From an uncultured Bacteroidota bacterium (GTDB lineage Bacteria > Bacteroidota > Bacteroidia > Flavobacteriales > Flavobacteriaceae), in the NCBI GenBank assembly GCA_902550325.1, contig CACCYT010000001.1, positions 109,174-173,173 of the forward strand: 64,000 nucleotides of DNA, written 5' to 3'. Below are positions 25,356-33,617 of this stretch, in pieces. Position 1 is the stretch's first letter; each line of letters starts with the position of its first letter. Both the position numbers and the translations under genes were made by a program. The notes beneath the pieces were generated by a model. The model did no database searches. It saw only the letters and a program-made list of their open reading frames with translations, and was not told where the DNA came from.

Positions 25356-26075
25356 TTACCACTGTTTAACTAGAAGTCTCATAAACTTTTTTTCTTGCTC
25401 AAATCCAGAGTAGTCAATTTCACTAGACCTTTCTTCTCTTTCTTTAGCAAATTTTGGGTTTTTCTCTCTAAACTCTTGATTGTTTTTCCATCCATCTAAA
25501 TAGTCTGCATATGTTTTATATCCTGTAACATTCCATGCTGACGCATCACTGTCAGGACCACCTACACTAATACCGCCTGTGGCAAAAGACCTAAAATCTC
25601 TTGGATATTTTTCGTTCATATCTCTTACCATCATTCTCCATTTTCTTAGCTCTGCATTGTCTTCTGAGCTAAAAACTGTTACCATTTGGAACGGATAAAT
25701 GTCGTCGCTAGACTGGTAAAACCTCCAGCCATTTGCCGAAAACACATTTTCATCGACAAAAGAATTCATTTTAGATGCAAACAACTGCCAGGAAGTATCT
25801 CCAAACTCTGGCGAATAGAGTTTTGCCATAGCTTCTGCTTCACCGCTAAATATTAACTCGTGAGTGAAGTTAAGGTCCGCTGCAGTAAACATTATTGCGT
25901 AAAGACTTACGGTTACTCCCTCATACTTGTTATTTGAGAAATAATCATCAATTAGTTTAACTACCATTTCCTCGTTTTCCGGCGCAACTTTTACTGCATA
26001 TGCCGAGAACCTGTTGCTTTGAGAGAATGAAAAAGCAAAAACCAATATCATTATAAAACTTAAAAAATTTTTCAT
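25356..26075 (-). CDS. Exported protein of unknown function
   Basis: A 239-residue protein I cannot assign. The N-terminus is a Sec signal (KNFLSFIMILVFAFSFSQS, cleavage near residue 19). The mature part is hydrophilic and aromatic-rich, with a first half resembling a small alpha/beta (ferredoxin-like or dabb-like) unit (AYAVKVAPENEEMVVKLIDDYF) and a possible second copy near 110-170 (YPFQMVTVFSSEDNAELRKWRMMVRDM). No membrane segment or lipobox. It has its own -7 box 25 nt upstream and a terminator just after its stop, so it is a single-gene unit. Confidence 0.75.
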   Translation of the reverse strand: MKNFLSFIMILVFAFSFSQSNRFSAYAVKVAPENEEMVVKLIDDYFSNNKYEGVTVSLYAIMFTAADLNFTHELIFSGEAEAMAKLYSPEFGDTSWQLFASKMNSFVDENVFSANGWRFYQSSDDIYPFQMVTVFSSEDNAELRKWRMMVRDMNEKYPRDFRSFATGGISVGGPDSDASAWNVTGYKTYADYLDGWKNNQEFREKNPKFAKEREERSSEIDYSGFEQEKKFMRLLVKQW

Positions 26076-26100
26076 GGTTATTTTATTTAAAATTAAACGG

Positions 26101-26108
26101 CAAAGTTA
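26101..26108 (-). promoter_or_regulatory. -7 promoter box for the exported-protein gene
   Basis: Reads TAACTTTG on the minus strand, an exact TAnnTTTG match, 25 nt before the ATG at 26075. This spacing allows a normal short leader, in contrast to the boxes that touch start codons elsewhere in the window. Confidence 0.6.
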
Positions 26109-26130
26109 ATGAATTTCTATTTTTTTTTCT

Positions 26131-26574
26131 TTAAGAAAAGGTCAAAAACATTGCGGTGTGTGGAATGTTGTCCTCAAGATACTCATCACCTTTTGGAACA
26201 AAGCCGTGGAAAGTATAAAATTCAGTCAAATAAGACTGCGCAGAAATTTTAACAATATCTTCGTTTTTCTTTTTTAAATATTTTAAAGACTCTTTAACCA
26301 AGGCGTGCCCATACCCTTTACCTCTATGCGTTTTTTTTACAACTGTTCTTCCAAAGGAAGCTTCTTTAAAATATGTGTTTTTAGGAAAAATTCTAGTATA
26401 TGCACAAAGGATATTGTTTTCATATAATAAAAGGTGGTCTGCTTCAGCGTCTCTTCCATCAACATCTTGGTAGGGGCATTCTTGTTCAACAATAAAAACT
26501 TCTGATCTCAAGCTAAAAATTTTTTCAACCTCTTCTTTAGAGAGGTCGCACCACTTTTTAATAATTGTTTGCAT
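26131..26574 (-). CDS. GNAT-family N-acetyltransferase (ElaA-like)
   Basis: Acetyl-CoA-dependent acetyltransferase of about 147 residues. The start chosen, ATG at 26574 (MQTIIKKWCDLSKEEV), lies 1 nt after the rpiB stop; a start at 26631 would overlap rpiB by 56 nt and add 19 residues of unlikely sequence. The pattern LRSEVFIVEQECPYQDVDGRDAEADHLL is characteristic of the ElaA subgroup, and the acetyl-CoA loop is visible as VVKKTHRGKGYGHALVKESL. Substrate unknown. Probably co-transcribed with rpiB. Confidence 0.88.
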   Translation of the reverse strand: MQTIIKKWCDLSKEEVEKIFSLRSEVFIVEQECPYQDVDGRDAEADHLLLYENNILCAYTRIFPKNTYFKEASFGRTVVKKTHRGKGYGHALVKESLKYLKKKNEDIVKISAQSYLTEFYTFHGFVPKGDEYLEDNIPHTAMFLTFS

Positions 26575-26575
26575 T

Positions 26576-27013
26576 TTAAGAGTCTTTTTTGTTGATTTTA
26601 TTAACTCTTCTTTCGTGTCTTCCTCCTTCAAATTCAGTGTTGAGAAATATTTCTACGATTTCAATGGCTTCTTTTTTTTCTAAAAATCTAGCTGGTAATG
26701 ATAAAACATTTGCATTATTATGAGACCTAGATAGTTTGGCTGTTTCCTTATTCCAACATAATGCTGACCTAACTCCTTTGTGTTTATTTGCAGACATACT
26801 AACCCCTATTCCGCTTCCACATATTATTATACCTTTTAAGCTATCATCATTAGAGACTTGCTCTGCTAACGGATGTGCAAAATCTGGATAATCTACACTC
26901 TCTTCGCTGTCACAACCTAAATTATTTACGCCATAACCCTTACTTTCTAAAACTTTTTTTATTTCGTTTTTTAAAGTTGTTCCTGCGTGATCATTTGCTA
27001 ATAATATGTTCAT
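26576..27013 (-). CDS. rpiB: Ribose 5-phosphate isomerase B
   Basis: Interconverts ribose 5-phosphate and ribulose 5-phosphate in the pentose phosphate pathway. The 145-residue length, the N-terminal ANDHAGTTLKNEI, the VDYPDFAHPLAEQV segment and IIICGSGIGVSMSANKHKGVRSALC with the likely catalytic Cys65 all fit RpiB/LacAB. The downstream RSHNNANVLSLPARF block is also conserved. A -7 box on this strand at 27082-27089 would give a leader of about 60 nt. Transcribed with the acetyltransferase gene. Confidence 0.95.
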   Translation of the reverse strand: MNILLANDHAGTTLKNEIKKVLESKGYGVNNLGCDSEESVDYPDFAHPLAEQVSNDDSLKGIIICGSGIGVSMSANKHKGVRSALCWNKETAKLSRSHNNANVLSLPARFLEKKEAIEIVEIFLNTEFEGGRHERRVNKINKKDS

Positions 27014-27378
27014 AAGGTTCTTAGTAATTGTTTATAAGTTTGATTGTTTTTGATAACTGTTTTTTTATCATCCTTTTTTAACAAATTTAAGCTAATTATT
27101 GACATAATATTTTTTTTGATTTATCAACCGTTATCGTTTTAATAGTATTTTAATATCTTATCTAACTCTTTGTATATAAGCGTTCTTAGAGTTTACATTT
27201 TTGTTTATGTTATGTTAATAACCCTCGTATGCTTATATGTTGTTTTTTTTATAGTACATATTAACAAACAATCATCATTATAGGTATTTATATTTTATAA
27301 TTATAATATTAGTGATTAATAACAATTGTTGATTTTTATAAAATTTAATCAATTAAGACATAATTTTATAAATTCTTA
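27014..27378. other. Longest intergenic region: rpiB/rnr divergent spacer
   Basis: 365 nt with no credible gene, strongly AT-rich. On the minus strand it holds a -7 box TAAATTTG (27082-27089) for rpiB. A weak hairpin TGATAA/TTATCA (27051-27056 with 27065-27070) is followed by a T-rich stretch. On the plus strand no exact TAnnTTTG lies close to the rnr start, so the rnr promoter is unresolved and its leader may be long. The palindrome-like tract near 27290-27310 is pure A/T and may be composition only. Confidence 0.6.
27082..27089 (-). promoter_or_regulatory. -7 promoter box for rpiB
   Basis: Minus-strand TAAATTTG, exact consensus, 68 nt before the rpiB ATG. The best candidate in the spacer for driving rpiB and the acetyltransferase gene. 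Confidence 0.45.
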
Positions 27379-29478
27379 ATGAACAGAATAGATTTAAACA
27401 TTTTAGAAAAAAAAGCGGCTAGGTTGTTTTTTGAAAACAAGAAAAAAACCTATAACATCAAGCAAATTAAGTTTTTTTTAAATGTAAAGATTGATTCAAT
27501 TTATATTAAAGATTTGTTGAAAAACCTTTTCCTTAAAAAATGCATCAATATTAATGAGCATGATAAATACAGCTTTAACAAAAGTTTGGTTTTTTTAGTT
27601 GGTATTATTGGAAAAAGAAAAATAAAACTGATTGATTTGGAATCATCAGCTGAGTTAGATATTAGTAGAAAAGAAAGCGCAGGGTTTTTTGAAAACGATG
27701 AGGTATATTATTCTATTAATAAGAAAGGAAAAGTTAATATTTTATCTGTCAAAAAAAGAACAGATCAAAAGTTTGTTGGAGAGGTAGAAATAAATAAAAA
27801 TATTAAAAGTGTATTTATAAGAAAACAAAATGTACGTTTTATTATCGATGATAAGCAAGCAAAGAAAGAAGATTTAGTTGTAATGAGACTAAAAGACTGG
27901 AAACATGAAGATCCAGAAGGAGAGGTTTTAAAAGTTATTGGAAAAGCAAGCGATAGTGAGGCACAAACGCACGCTATTTTGGAAGAGTTTTCTCTTCCTT
28001 ATGTTTTTTCAGACAAGGTTGAACAAGAAACAAATAATATAAAAAAAGAAGAAAGTTTAGAAAAATACAGGGAAGATCACAGCACTAAATTAACATTTAC
28101 AATTGATCCTGATGATGCTAAGGATTTTGATGATGCCTTATCATTTAAGAAGCTTGATGATTCGAGTATAGAAGTTGGTGTTCATATTGCTGATGTATCC
28201 CATTATGTTAAGAAAGAAACCGAGCTCGATAAAGAAGCTTTTTATCGAGCAACAAGTGTTTATTTGGCAGACAGAGTTGTTCCTATGTTGCCAGAAAAAC
28301 TTTCTAATGATCTTTGCTCTTTAAATCCTAAAGAAAAAAAGAATGTCTTTTCTGTTTTTTTTATTTTTAGTAAAAACCATAAAATTTCAAACATAAAGTT
28401 TTGTAAATCTCTCATCGTTTCTGACGAGAGGTTTTCCTATGAAGAAGCACAACACATAATAGAGAATAAAGAGAACACTATTCCTGCGGAAAAAACAATA
28501 TCGGGTAATGAAAAAAAAGTAAACAAAAACCTTTTTAACTCAATAAAAAAACTTTATTCAATATCTAAATCGCTTAAAAAAGAAAGAGAAGATAAAGGGT
28601 CTATTTTTTTTAATAAAGAGGAAATAAGATTCAAAGTTGATGAAAAAGGAAGCCCTGTAGGATATAAAATAAAGAAGCAAAAAGAAGCAAATTTTCTAAT
28701 TGAAGAATTTATGCTTTTGGCAAACAAAGCAGTTGCCACAAAAATTAAAGAAAACACAAGATCAGGGGTTTACAGAGTACATGATTTGCCAGATGAAAAA
28801 AAATTAGTAGAAATTGAAAGGTTTGTAAAAAACCTAGGATATAATAATAGGCTTGTAAATTCACAAAACATAAATAAAGAAATAAATACTTTGCTAAAAG
28901 CATGTGAAGGAAAGCCCGAAAAAAATGTCATAGATATGATGGTAATAAGAGCGATGAGTAAGGCAAAATACAGCTCACAAAACATAGGTCATTTTGGACT
29001 TAAGTTTGAAAACTACTCTCATTTCACATCACCAATTAGGAGATATCCAGACCTTATGGTTCACAGAATTTTATTTTCAATCCTGAAGAAAGAAAAATAC
29101 TATGACAAAGAAATAGAAGAAAAATGTTTTCATTGTAGTCAAAGAGAGGAGTTGGCCACCAAAGCTGAAAGAGCCTCCACCAAACTAATGCAGGTAAAAT
29201 ACATGTCAAAACGTCTAAATGAAAAATTTGCAGGGATTGTTTCTGGCATAAATGAAAGAGGCATTTTTGTTGAAGTGATTTCAAACAAATGCGAAGGCTT
29301 TGTCAGAATGAAAGACATTCCACACGACTACTTTGTTTACAATTACAAAACAAACTCTTTAATCGGTCAAAACACAAAAGAAGAATACTGCCTAGGCGAT
29401 AAGGTTTTAATAAGGGTAGAAAAAACCAATCTAGAAAAAAAACATATTGATTTTAAGATTCTCAGCAAGTCGGAATAA
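27379..29478 (+). CDS. rnr: Ribonuclease R
   Basis: Processive 3'-5' exoribonuclease that degrades structured RNA. Of 699 residues, about 1-60 form a helix-turn-helix-like unit, about 60-200 cold-shock domains, then the RNB catalytic domain with TIDPDDAKDFDDALSF near residues 240-255, where the metal-binding aspartates lie. It continues with SVYLADRVVPMLPEKLSNDLCSL and HFTSPIRRYPDLMVHR. A C-terminal S1 domain (GIVSGINERGIFVEVISN) completes it. Start ATG follows the 365-nt spacer. It ends 17 nt before a LysE-type gene. Secure. Confidence 0.96.
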   Translation: MNRIDLNILEKKAARLFFENKKKTYNIKQIKFFLNVKIDSIYIKDLLKNLFLKKCININEHDKYSFNKSLVFLVGIIGKRKIKLIDLESSAELDISRKESAGFFENDEVYYSINKKGKVNILSVKKRTDQKFVGEVEINKNIKSVFIRKQNVRFIIDDKQAKKEDLVVMRLKDWKHEDPEGEVLKVIGKASDSEAQTHAILEEFSLPYVFSDKVEQETNNIKKEESLEKYREDHSTKLTFTIDPDDAKDFDDALSFKKLDDSSIEVGVHIADVSHYVKKETELDKEAFYRATSVYLADRVVPMLPEKLSNDLCSLNPKEKKNVFSVFFIFSKNHKISNIKFCKSLIVSDERFSYEEAQHIIENKENTIPAEKTISGNEKKVNKNLFNSIKKLYSISKSLKKEREDKGSIFFNKEEIRFKVDEKGSPVGYKIKKQKEANFLIEEFMLLANKAVATKIKENTRSGVYRVHDLPDEKKLVEIERFVKNLGYNNRLVNSQNINKEINTLLKACEGKPEKNVIDMMVIRAMSKAKYSSQNIGHFGLKFENYSHFTSPIRRYPDLMVHRILFSILKKEKYYDKEIEEKCFHCSQREELATKAERASTKLMQVKYMSKRLNEKFAGIVSGINERGIFVEVISNKCEGFVRMKDIPHDYFVYNYKTNSLIGQNTKEEYCLGDKVLIRVEKTNLEKKHIDFKILSKSE

Positions 29479-29495
29479 AATATTATTTTTAAAAT

Positions 29496-30140
29496 ATGCT
29501 AGAGTTTTTACCAGCGGTTCCACTTGGTATTCTGTTATCATTTTCTTTTGGACCATTGTTTTTTATCCTTCTTGAAACAAGTATTTCAAAAGGCATAAAA
29601 CAGGCTTTTTTTATTGACGTTGGTGTTGTTGCGGCTGACATTACCTTTTTTTCAGTTGCATATTTCGGGGCAAGCAAGCTTATCACAGAAGAAAACCAGC
29701 CGGCATTATTTGTTTTAGGCGGTGTTTTGCTTTCCTCATATGGCGTGCTTTCTTTTTTTAAAACATATAAAAAAAGAAAGAAACAACAAAAAGGAAAAGT
29801 AAAGGTTATTCAAACACCAAACCTTTTTTCCTTAGCTATAAAAGGATATTTGCTTAACATAATAAACGTTGCCGTGTTGTTCTTTTGGACAGGCGTTCTA
29901 TTTGTAATAGGTCCTAAGTTTGAAATGGAGACAGGAAAAATTTGGCTCTTTTTTTTGGCAACCGTTTCAACGTATATTATTGTAAACCTTTGCAAGTACT
30001 ATTTCGCAAGCAAGCTAAAGACAAAACTTACTGACTCAATACTTTATAAAATGAAGCAAGTTCTTAACCTCTTTGTTTTTGTTTTTGGTGTTTATTTGGT
30101 GGTGTCCGGTTCTATGCCTTCGGTTATAGTCTTAAATTGA
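29496..30140 (+). CDS. LysE-family transporter
   Basis: Inner-membrane exporter-like protein of 214 residues with about six membrane segments. The N-terminal EFLPAVPLGILLSFSFGPLFFILLETSISKGIKQAFFIDVGVVAAD is the LysE/RhtB signature, where G-P-x-F-F and the Asp in the second helix region are typical. LysE members export amino acids; the substrate here is unknown. Its TGA stop ends exactly one base before the 3' end of an oppositely oriented tRNA gene. Confidence 0.85.
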   Translation: MLEFLPAVPLGILLSFSFGPLFFILLETSISKGIKQAFFIDVGVVAADITFFSVAYFGASKLITEENQPALFVLGGVLLSSYGVLSFFKTYKKRKKQQKGKVKVIQTPNLFSLAIKGYLLNIINVAVLFFWTGVLFVIGPKFEMETGKIWLFFLATVSTYIIVNLCKYYFASKLKTKLTDSILYKMKQVLNLFVFVFGVYLVVSGSMPSVIVLN

Positions 30141-30210
30141 GGCACCGAGCGGATTCGAACCGCTGTACAAGCTTTTGCAGAGCTCTGCCTAGCCACTCGG
30201 CCACAGTGCC
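30141..30210 (-). tRNA. tRNA-Cys (anticodon GCA)
   Basis: On the minus strand a complete cloverleaf: acceptor GGCACTG...CGGTGCC, D-arm GCCGAGTGGCTAGGC, anticodon arm GAGCT-CTGCAAA-AGCTT with anticodon GCA, a short variable region and T-arm AGCGG-TTCGAAT-CCGCT. The gene is 70 nt and no CCA is encoded. The 3' end abuts the LysE stop codon without spacer. tRNA-Cys genes are usually single-copy. Confidence 0.97.
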
Positions 30211-30236
30211 TTTTAAGGCATCAAAAGTAACAATTT

Positions 30237-30593
30237 TTAAACATCCGTTGAACTTAATGTTACAGAGACTGTTTCTACATCACCATCGATCGGCGGGTTG
30301 ATCTTCGTAACAGTTATAGATACATGCTTTGAATGAGCACACTCATTATGAATTCTTTTAATAATTTTTGCCGCAACAGTTTCTATTAGCTTTGACCTTA
30401 TGGCCATTTCTTCCACAACTATTTGTGTAACCAACGAATAATCCACCGCCTGATTAAGGTCATCATTTTGATGCGAAAGTTTATTTTTTACATCTACTGC
30501 AGCATCAACACGATAGTCAGAGCCAATAACGCCCTCTTCATCAAGACAGCCGTGGTATGCATACACCTTTATATTATTTACATGTACTTTCAT
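30237..30593 (-). CDS. folB: Dihydroneopterin aldolase
   Basis: Folate-pathway enzyme that cleaves 7,8-dihydroneopterin to 6-hydroxymethyl-dihydropterin and glycolaldehyde. The 118 residues carry the family marks YAYHGCLDEEGVIGSDYRVDAAV, VDYSLV and the active-site ETVAAKIIKRI. An exact -7 box (30598-30605, minus strand) lies only 4 nt from the ATG, so the message is probably leaderless. Divergent from glnS across 51 nt; tRNA-Cys follows on the same strand 26 nt downstream. Confidence 0.95.
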   Translation of the reverse strand: MKVHVNNIKVYAYHGCLDEEGVIGSDYRVDAAVDVKNKLSHQNDDLNQAVDYSLVTQIVVEEMAIRSKLIETVAAKIIKRIHNECAHSKHVSITVTKINPPIDGDVETVSVTLSSTDV

Positions 30594-30597
30594 TTTT

Positions 30598-30605
30598 CAA
30601 AAATA
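30598..30605 (-). promoter_or_regulatory. -7 promoter box for folB
   Basis: Reads TATTTTTG on the minus strand, exact TAnnTTTG, with 4 nt to the folB ATG. Part of a divergent pair with the glnS box. Confidence 0.55.
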
Positions 30606-30634
30606 TAAAATGAACACCTCATTTATAAATTAAT

Positions 30635-30642
30635 TAACTTTG
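30635..30642 (+). promoter_or_regulatory. -7 promoter box for glnS
   Basis: TAACTTTG, exact TAnnTTTG, ending 2 nt before a TTG codon and 5 nt before a GTG codon that both could start glnS. A start site a few bases downstream favours GTG at 30648 on a leaderless mRNA. Confidence 0.55.
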
Positions 30643-30644
30643 AT

Positions 30645-32318
30645 TTGGTGAAAGAATCCAAAAATTTTATAGAAATTATTATTGATCAGGACCTTGAGCA
30701 AGGCTTTGATCCTGCCGATCTTTGTTTTAGGTTCCCGCCCGAACCAAATGGTTATCTGCACGTTGGTCATGTTAAAGCAATTGTTTTAAATTTTGAGTTA
30801 GCCAAAAAATACCAAGCAAAAATCAACCTTAGGTTTGATGACACCAATCCCGAAAATGAAGATCAAAAATACATTGACGCTATTAAAGAAAACATCTCTT
30901 GGCTCGGATACAGCTGGGATAAAGAGTGCTATGCTTCCGATTATTTCCAACAACTTTATGATTGGTCTGTTCAATTAATAAGTGAAGACAAGGCATATGT
31001 CGACTCTCAGTCATCCGAAGAAATTGCCAAACAAAAAGGCACCCCAACAGAACCAGGAAAAAACAGCCCCTATAGAGACCGGCCAACTCATGAAAGCCTT
31101 TCAATTTTCAATGATATGAAAAACGGAAAGTCTTCACCCGGACAACATGTCTTAAGAGCAAAAGTTGATATGTCTTCACCAAATATGTTAATGAGGGATC
31201 CTGTTATCTACAGAGTTCTTAACGCCTCACACCCCAGGACAAAAACTGACTGGGTAATTTTTCCAATGTATGATTGGACACACGGAGAGTCCGACTATAT
31301 TGAACAGGTTTCACATTCCCTTTGCACTCTAGAATTCAAACCACACAGAGATTTATACGACTGGTTTTTAGACCAAGTTGTTGACCCAAAAAAAATTCGA
31401 CCAAAACAGCGAGAGTTTGCTAGACTGAACTTAAGCCACACCATAACCTCTAAAAGAAAACTTTTGTTTTTAGTAGAAAGCAAGATAGTTGAAGGATGGG
31501 ATGATCCACGAATGCCAACCATATCAGGATTAAAGAGAAGAGGCTATACACCCGAAGCCTTAAAAAACTTTGTAAAATCTGCGGGTGTAGCAAAGAGAGA
31601 TAACATTATAGAAATGTCTCTTTTGGAGTTTTGCGTGAGAGAAGACCTAAATAAAAAGTGTAATAGAATGATGGTTGTCCAAGAGCCTGTAAAAATTACA
31701 ATTACAAACCTGGAGGATAATCACAAAGAAATACTTGTGGTGGAAAATAATCCTGAGGACCCCAGCGCTGGAAGCAGAGAAATGTTATTTACAAAGACCA
31801 TACTGATAGAAAGATCGGATTTCATGATTAATCCGCCAAAAAAGTTCTTCAGACTCTCTGTTGGAAATGAAGTTAGGTTAAAGGGCGCATACATTATTAA
31901 GGCAAATGAAGTTTTGCTAGACGAAAACCAAGCTGTCGCAGAAATACTATGCACTTATGACCCCAAAAGCAAAAGCGGATCTGGATCAGAGGAAAGCAAA
32001 AGAAAAGTTAAGGGCACCCTTCATTGGGTTTCATCAGAAAAAAACACCAAGGTTACAATAAGGGAGTACGACAGGCTTTTCGCTCACCCATCACCAGGGC
32101 AGTTCCCAACAGACAAATTACAGTCTATTTTAAACAAAGACTCTATGTCTGTACACGCTGGGTATGCAGAATTGGCCCTATCAAAATCCAAAGCCGGTGA
32201 TTCATTTCAGTTTCAAAGAAAAGGATATTACATAGCAGACAAGGACTCATCTGAAGAATTACTTGTTTTTAATAAAACAGTTTCTTTAAGAGACAATTGG
32301 AAGAATAAACATAAATAA
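30645..32318 (+). CDS. glnS: Glutamine--tRNA ligase
   Basis: Charges tRNA-Gln with glutamine. Class I synthetase motifs: PPEPNGYLHVGHVKA at 31-44 (HIGH-type) and SKRK near 269-272 (KMSKS-type). MLMRDPVIYRV and the C-terminal anticodon-binding barrel identify GlnRS. Length 557 is usual. Start: either TTG at 30645 or GTG at 30648 (products differ by one residue); promoter position favours the GTG. The presence of both glnS and gltX in the window indicates direct glutaminylation. Confidence 0.96.
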   Translation: MVKESKNFIEIIIDQDLEQGFDPADLCFRFPPEPNGYLHVGHVKAIVLNFELAKKYQAKINLRFDDTNPENEDQKYIDAIKENISWLGYSWDKECYASDYFQQLYDWSVQLISEDKAYVDSQSSEEIAKQKGTPTEPGKNSPYRDRPTHESLSIFNDMKNGKSSPGQHVLRAKVDMSSPNMLMRDPVIYRVLNASHPRTKTDWVIFPMYDWTHGESDYIEQVSHSLCTLEFKPHRDLYDWFLDQVVDPKKIRPKQREFARLNLSHTITSKRKLLFLVESKIVEGWDDPRMPTISGLKRRGYTPEALKNFVKSAGVAKRDNIIEMSLLEFCVREDLNKKCNRMMVVQEPVKITITNLEDNHKEILVVENNPEDPSAGSREMLFTKTILIERSDFMINPPKKFFRLSVGNEVRLKGAYIIKANEVLLDENQAVAEILCTYDPKSKSGSGSEESKRKVKGTLHWVSSEKNTKVTIREYDRLFAHPSPGQFPTDKLQSILNKDSMSVHAGYAELALSKSKAGDSFQFQRKGYYIADKDSSEELLVFNKTVSLRDNWKNKHK

Positions 32319-32346
32319 CATAACTTTATAATTAAACAAAGACAAC

Positions 32347-32901
32347 ATGATCAACCTTTATAAAAAAGCAATTTCCAAAACTATTATTTTTTCATCACTA
32401 ATCTTGTTAGTCTCGTGTGCAGATCAAGTGTCAAAAAAATCTGTCGACACCGCGGCTCAACTAGAAAAAGACTTAGAAATGTATCAAGACGTTTGGAACG
32501 CTTTTCTTGCAGGTGATACAAGCGTTATTAATCCAAATAATTTTACCGAAGATGTTGTTGTTGTTACTGCAGAAGGGGATATTGTAGGCATAGAGGACGT
32601 TAAGAACCACTACTTAAATTATTTAACAGGCTTTAGCGACATAGAATGGAAAATCAAAGATGCATTTGGTCAAGGAGACAGGCTGGTTAAGCACTGGAAC
32701 TTTAAGGGTAAACACACCGGTGATTTTTTTGGCATCCCAGCAACCGGCAATTTACTTGATCTTTCTGGAACAACAATGGTAACAATGAAAGACGGTAAAA
32801 TAGCTAAAGAGCACGACTTTTTTGATATGAAATCCATGTTAGATCAGCTCTTATCTTCTGAGGGAGATGTGGTTATAGATGAATATCAGCCAGTAAATTA
32901 A
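32347..32901 (+). CDS. SnoaL/NTF2-like lipoprotein
   Basis: Exported 184-residue protein with a lipobox (LLVSC near residue 24). The mature part (EMYQDVWNAFLAGDTSVINPNNFTEDVVV ... GIEDVKNHYLNYLTGF ... FGQGDRLVKHWNFKGKHTGDFFGIPATGN) is the cone-shaped SnoaL-like fold found in polyketide cyclases and many proteins of unknown role. No catalytic assignment is made. It follows glnS by 28 nt, with a near-consensus TAACTTTA between, and converges with the next gene by a 4-nt overlap. Confidence 0.8.
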   Translation: MINLYKKAISKTIIFSSLILLVSCADQVSKKSVDTAAQLEKDLEMYQDVWNAFLAGDTSVINPNNFTEDVVVVTAEGDIVGIEDVKNHYLNYLTGFSDIEWKIKDAFGQGDRLVKHWNFKGKHTGDFFGIPATGNLLDLSGTTMVTMKDGKIAKEHDFFDMKSMLDQLLSSEGDVVIDEYQPVN

Positions 32902-33608
32902 ATTAAAAGATCTTTAACCAGGTTGTCCAATTCGTCTAACGTATACATATACAGATTCAAAAGGCTTACTCTTGTCTCAAAATATTTTAACTGTATTGTT
33001 AGATTAGACCTTAGCTCTTCGTCTTTATTAATGGACTCATGTAAAAGATTTGCATAGCTATTTATTGAAACTGAGTTGTCCTCAGCTGCTAAAACAATTT
33101 TTGGATGCTCCTCTGTCAAAACCTTAATAAGTTGCTCCTTTAAAGATTTTTCATATTCAACAGACGTTTTTAGCCTTGAGAAGTTCAGCGTATGTAGCCT
33201 AGTTAGCGCTTCTTTAACGCTTTCGGAACTTACAAACTTAATATTACCAGAATTTATCATTGAAGTGTACCTGTTCATCGGTGGTTCGAAATCCCTATAG
33301 TAAATTAAATTGAATTCAACCCTACCCTTGCTGGAAGTGATTTTTATTATCTCATCAACATCGAACTCAGAACTTATAAGTTCAGAATAAAGAGCTATGT
33401 CGTCGTTCCAGGCCGCAAGTCTTTCATCACAATATTTTTTTATTTCGTAAACCTCCTTCTCAATACTTGTTAAAACCTTTATCCTCTCTTTGTTGTCATT
33501 TCTTTTAATTGCTAATTGATTAAACCAAAAAGAAACTGTAACACCCAAAACAATGACAAGAAAGTCAAACAAATAAGGTTTAAAGCCCTTAAGCTTTTTT
33601 TTGCTCAT
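32898..33608 (-). CDS. Single-pass membrane protein of unknown function
   Basis: A 236-residue protein with one N-terminal membrane segment (about residues 12-29, PYLFDFLVIVLGVTVSFWF) followed by a long, charged, helical extramembrane domain (about 35-236) with coiled-coil character. It resembles small Bacteroidota proteins of the DUF6090 type, though I hold that loosely. It lies 9 nt downstream of the SPFH gene on the same strand and probably shares its transcript, which hints at a membrane-organisation role (inference). Confidence 0.65.
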   Translation of the reverse strand: MSKKKLKGFKPYLFDFLVIVLGVTVSFWFNQLAIKRNDNKERIKVLTSIEKEVYEIKKYCDERLAAWNDDIALYSELISSEFDVDEIIKITSSKGRVEFNLIYYRDFEPPMNRYTSMINSGNIKFVSSESVKEALTRLHTLNFSRLKTSVEYEKSLKEQLIKVLTEEHPKIVLAAEDNSVSINSYANLLHESINKDEELRSNLTIQLKYFETRVSLLNLYMYTLDELDNLVKDLLI

Positions 33609-33617
33609 TATTGGCGT

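Noticed and set aside
26575-26631. Upstream ATG at 26631 for the acetyltransferase
   Set aside because: It would lie inside rpiB for 56 nt and adds Lys/Glu-rich residues outside the family; the ATG at 26574 begins exactly where ElaA proteins begin.
27290-27312. Palindrome-like A/T tract before rnr
   Set aside because: Made only of A and T in a very AT-rich stretch, so partial symmetry is expected by chance.
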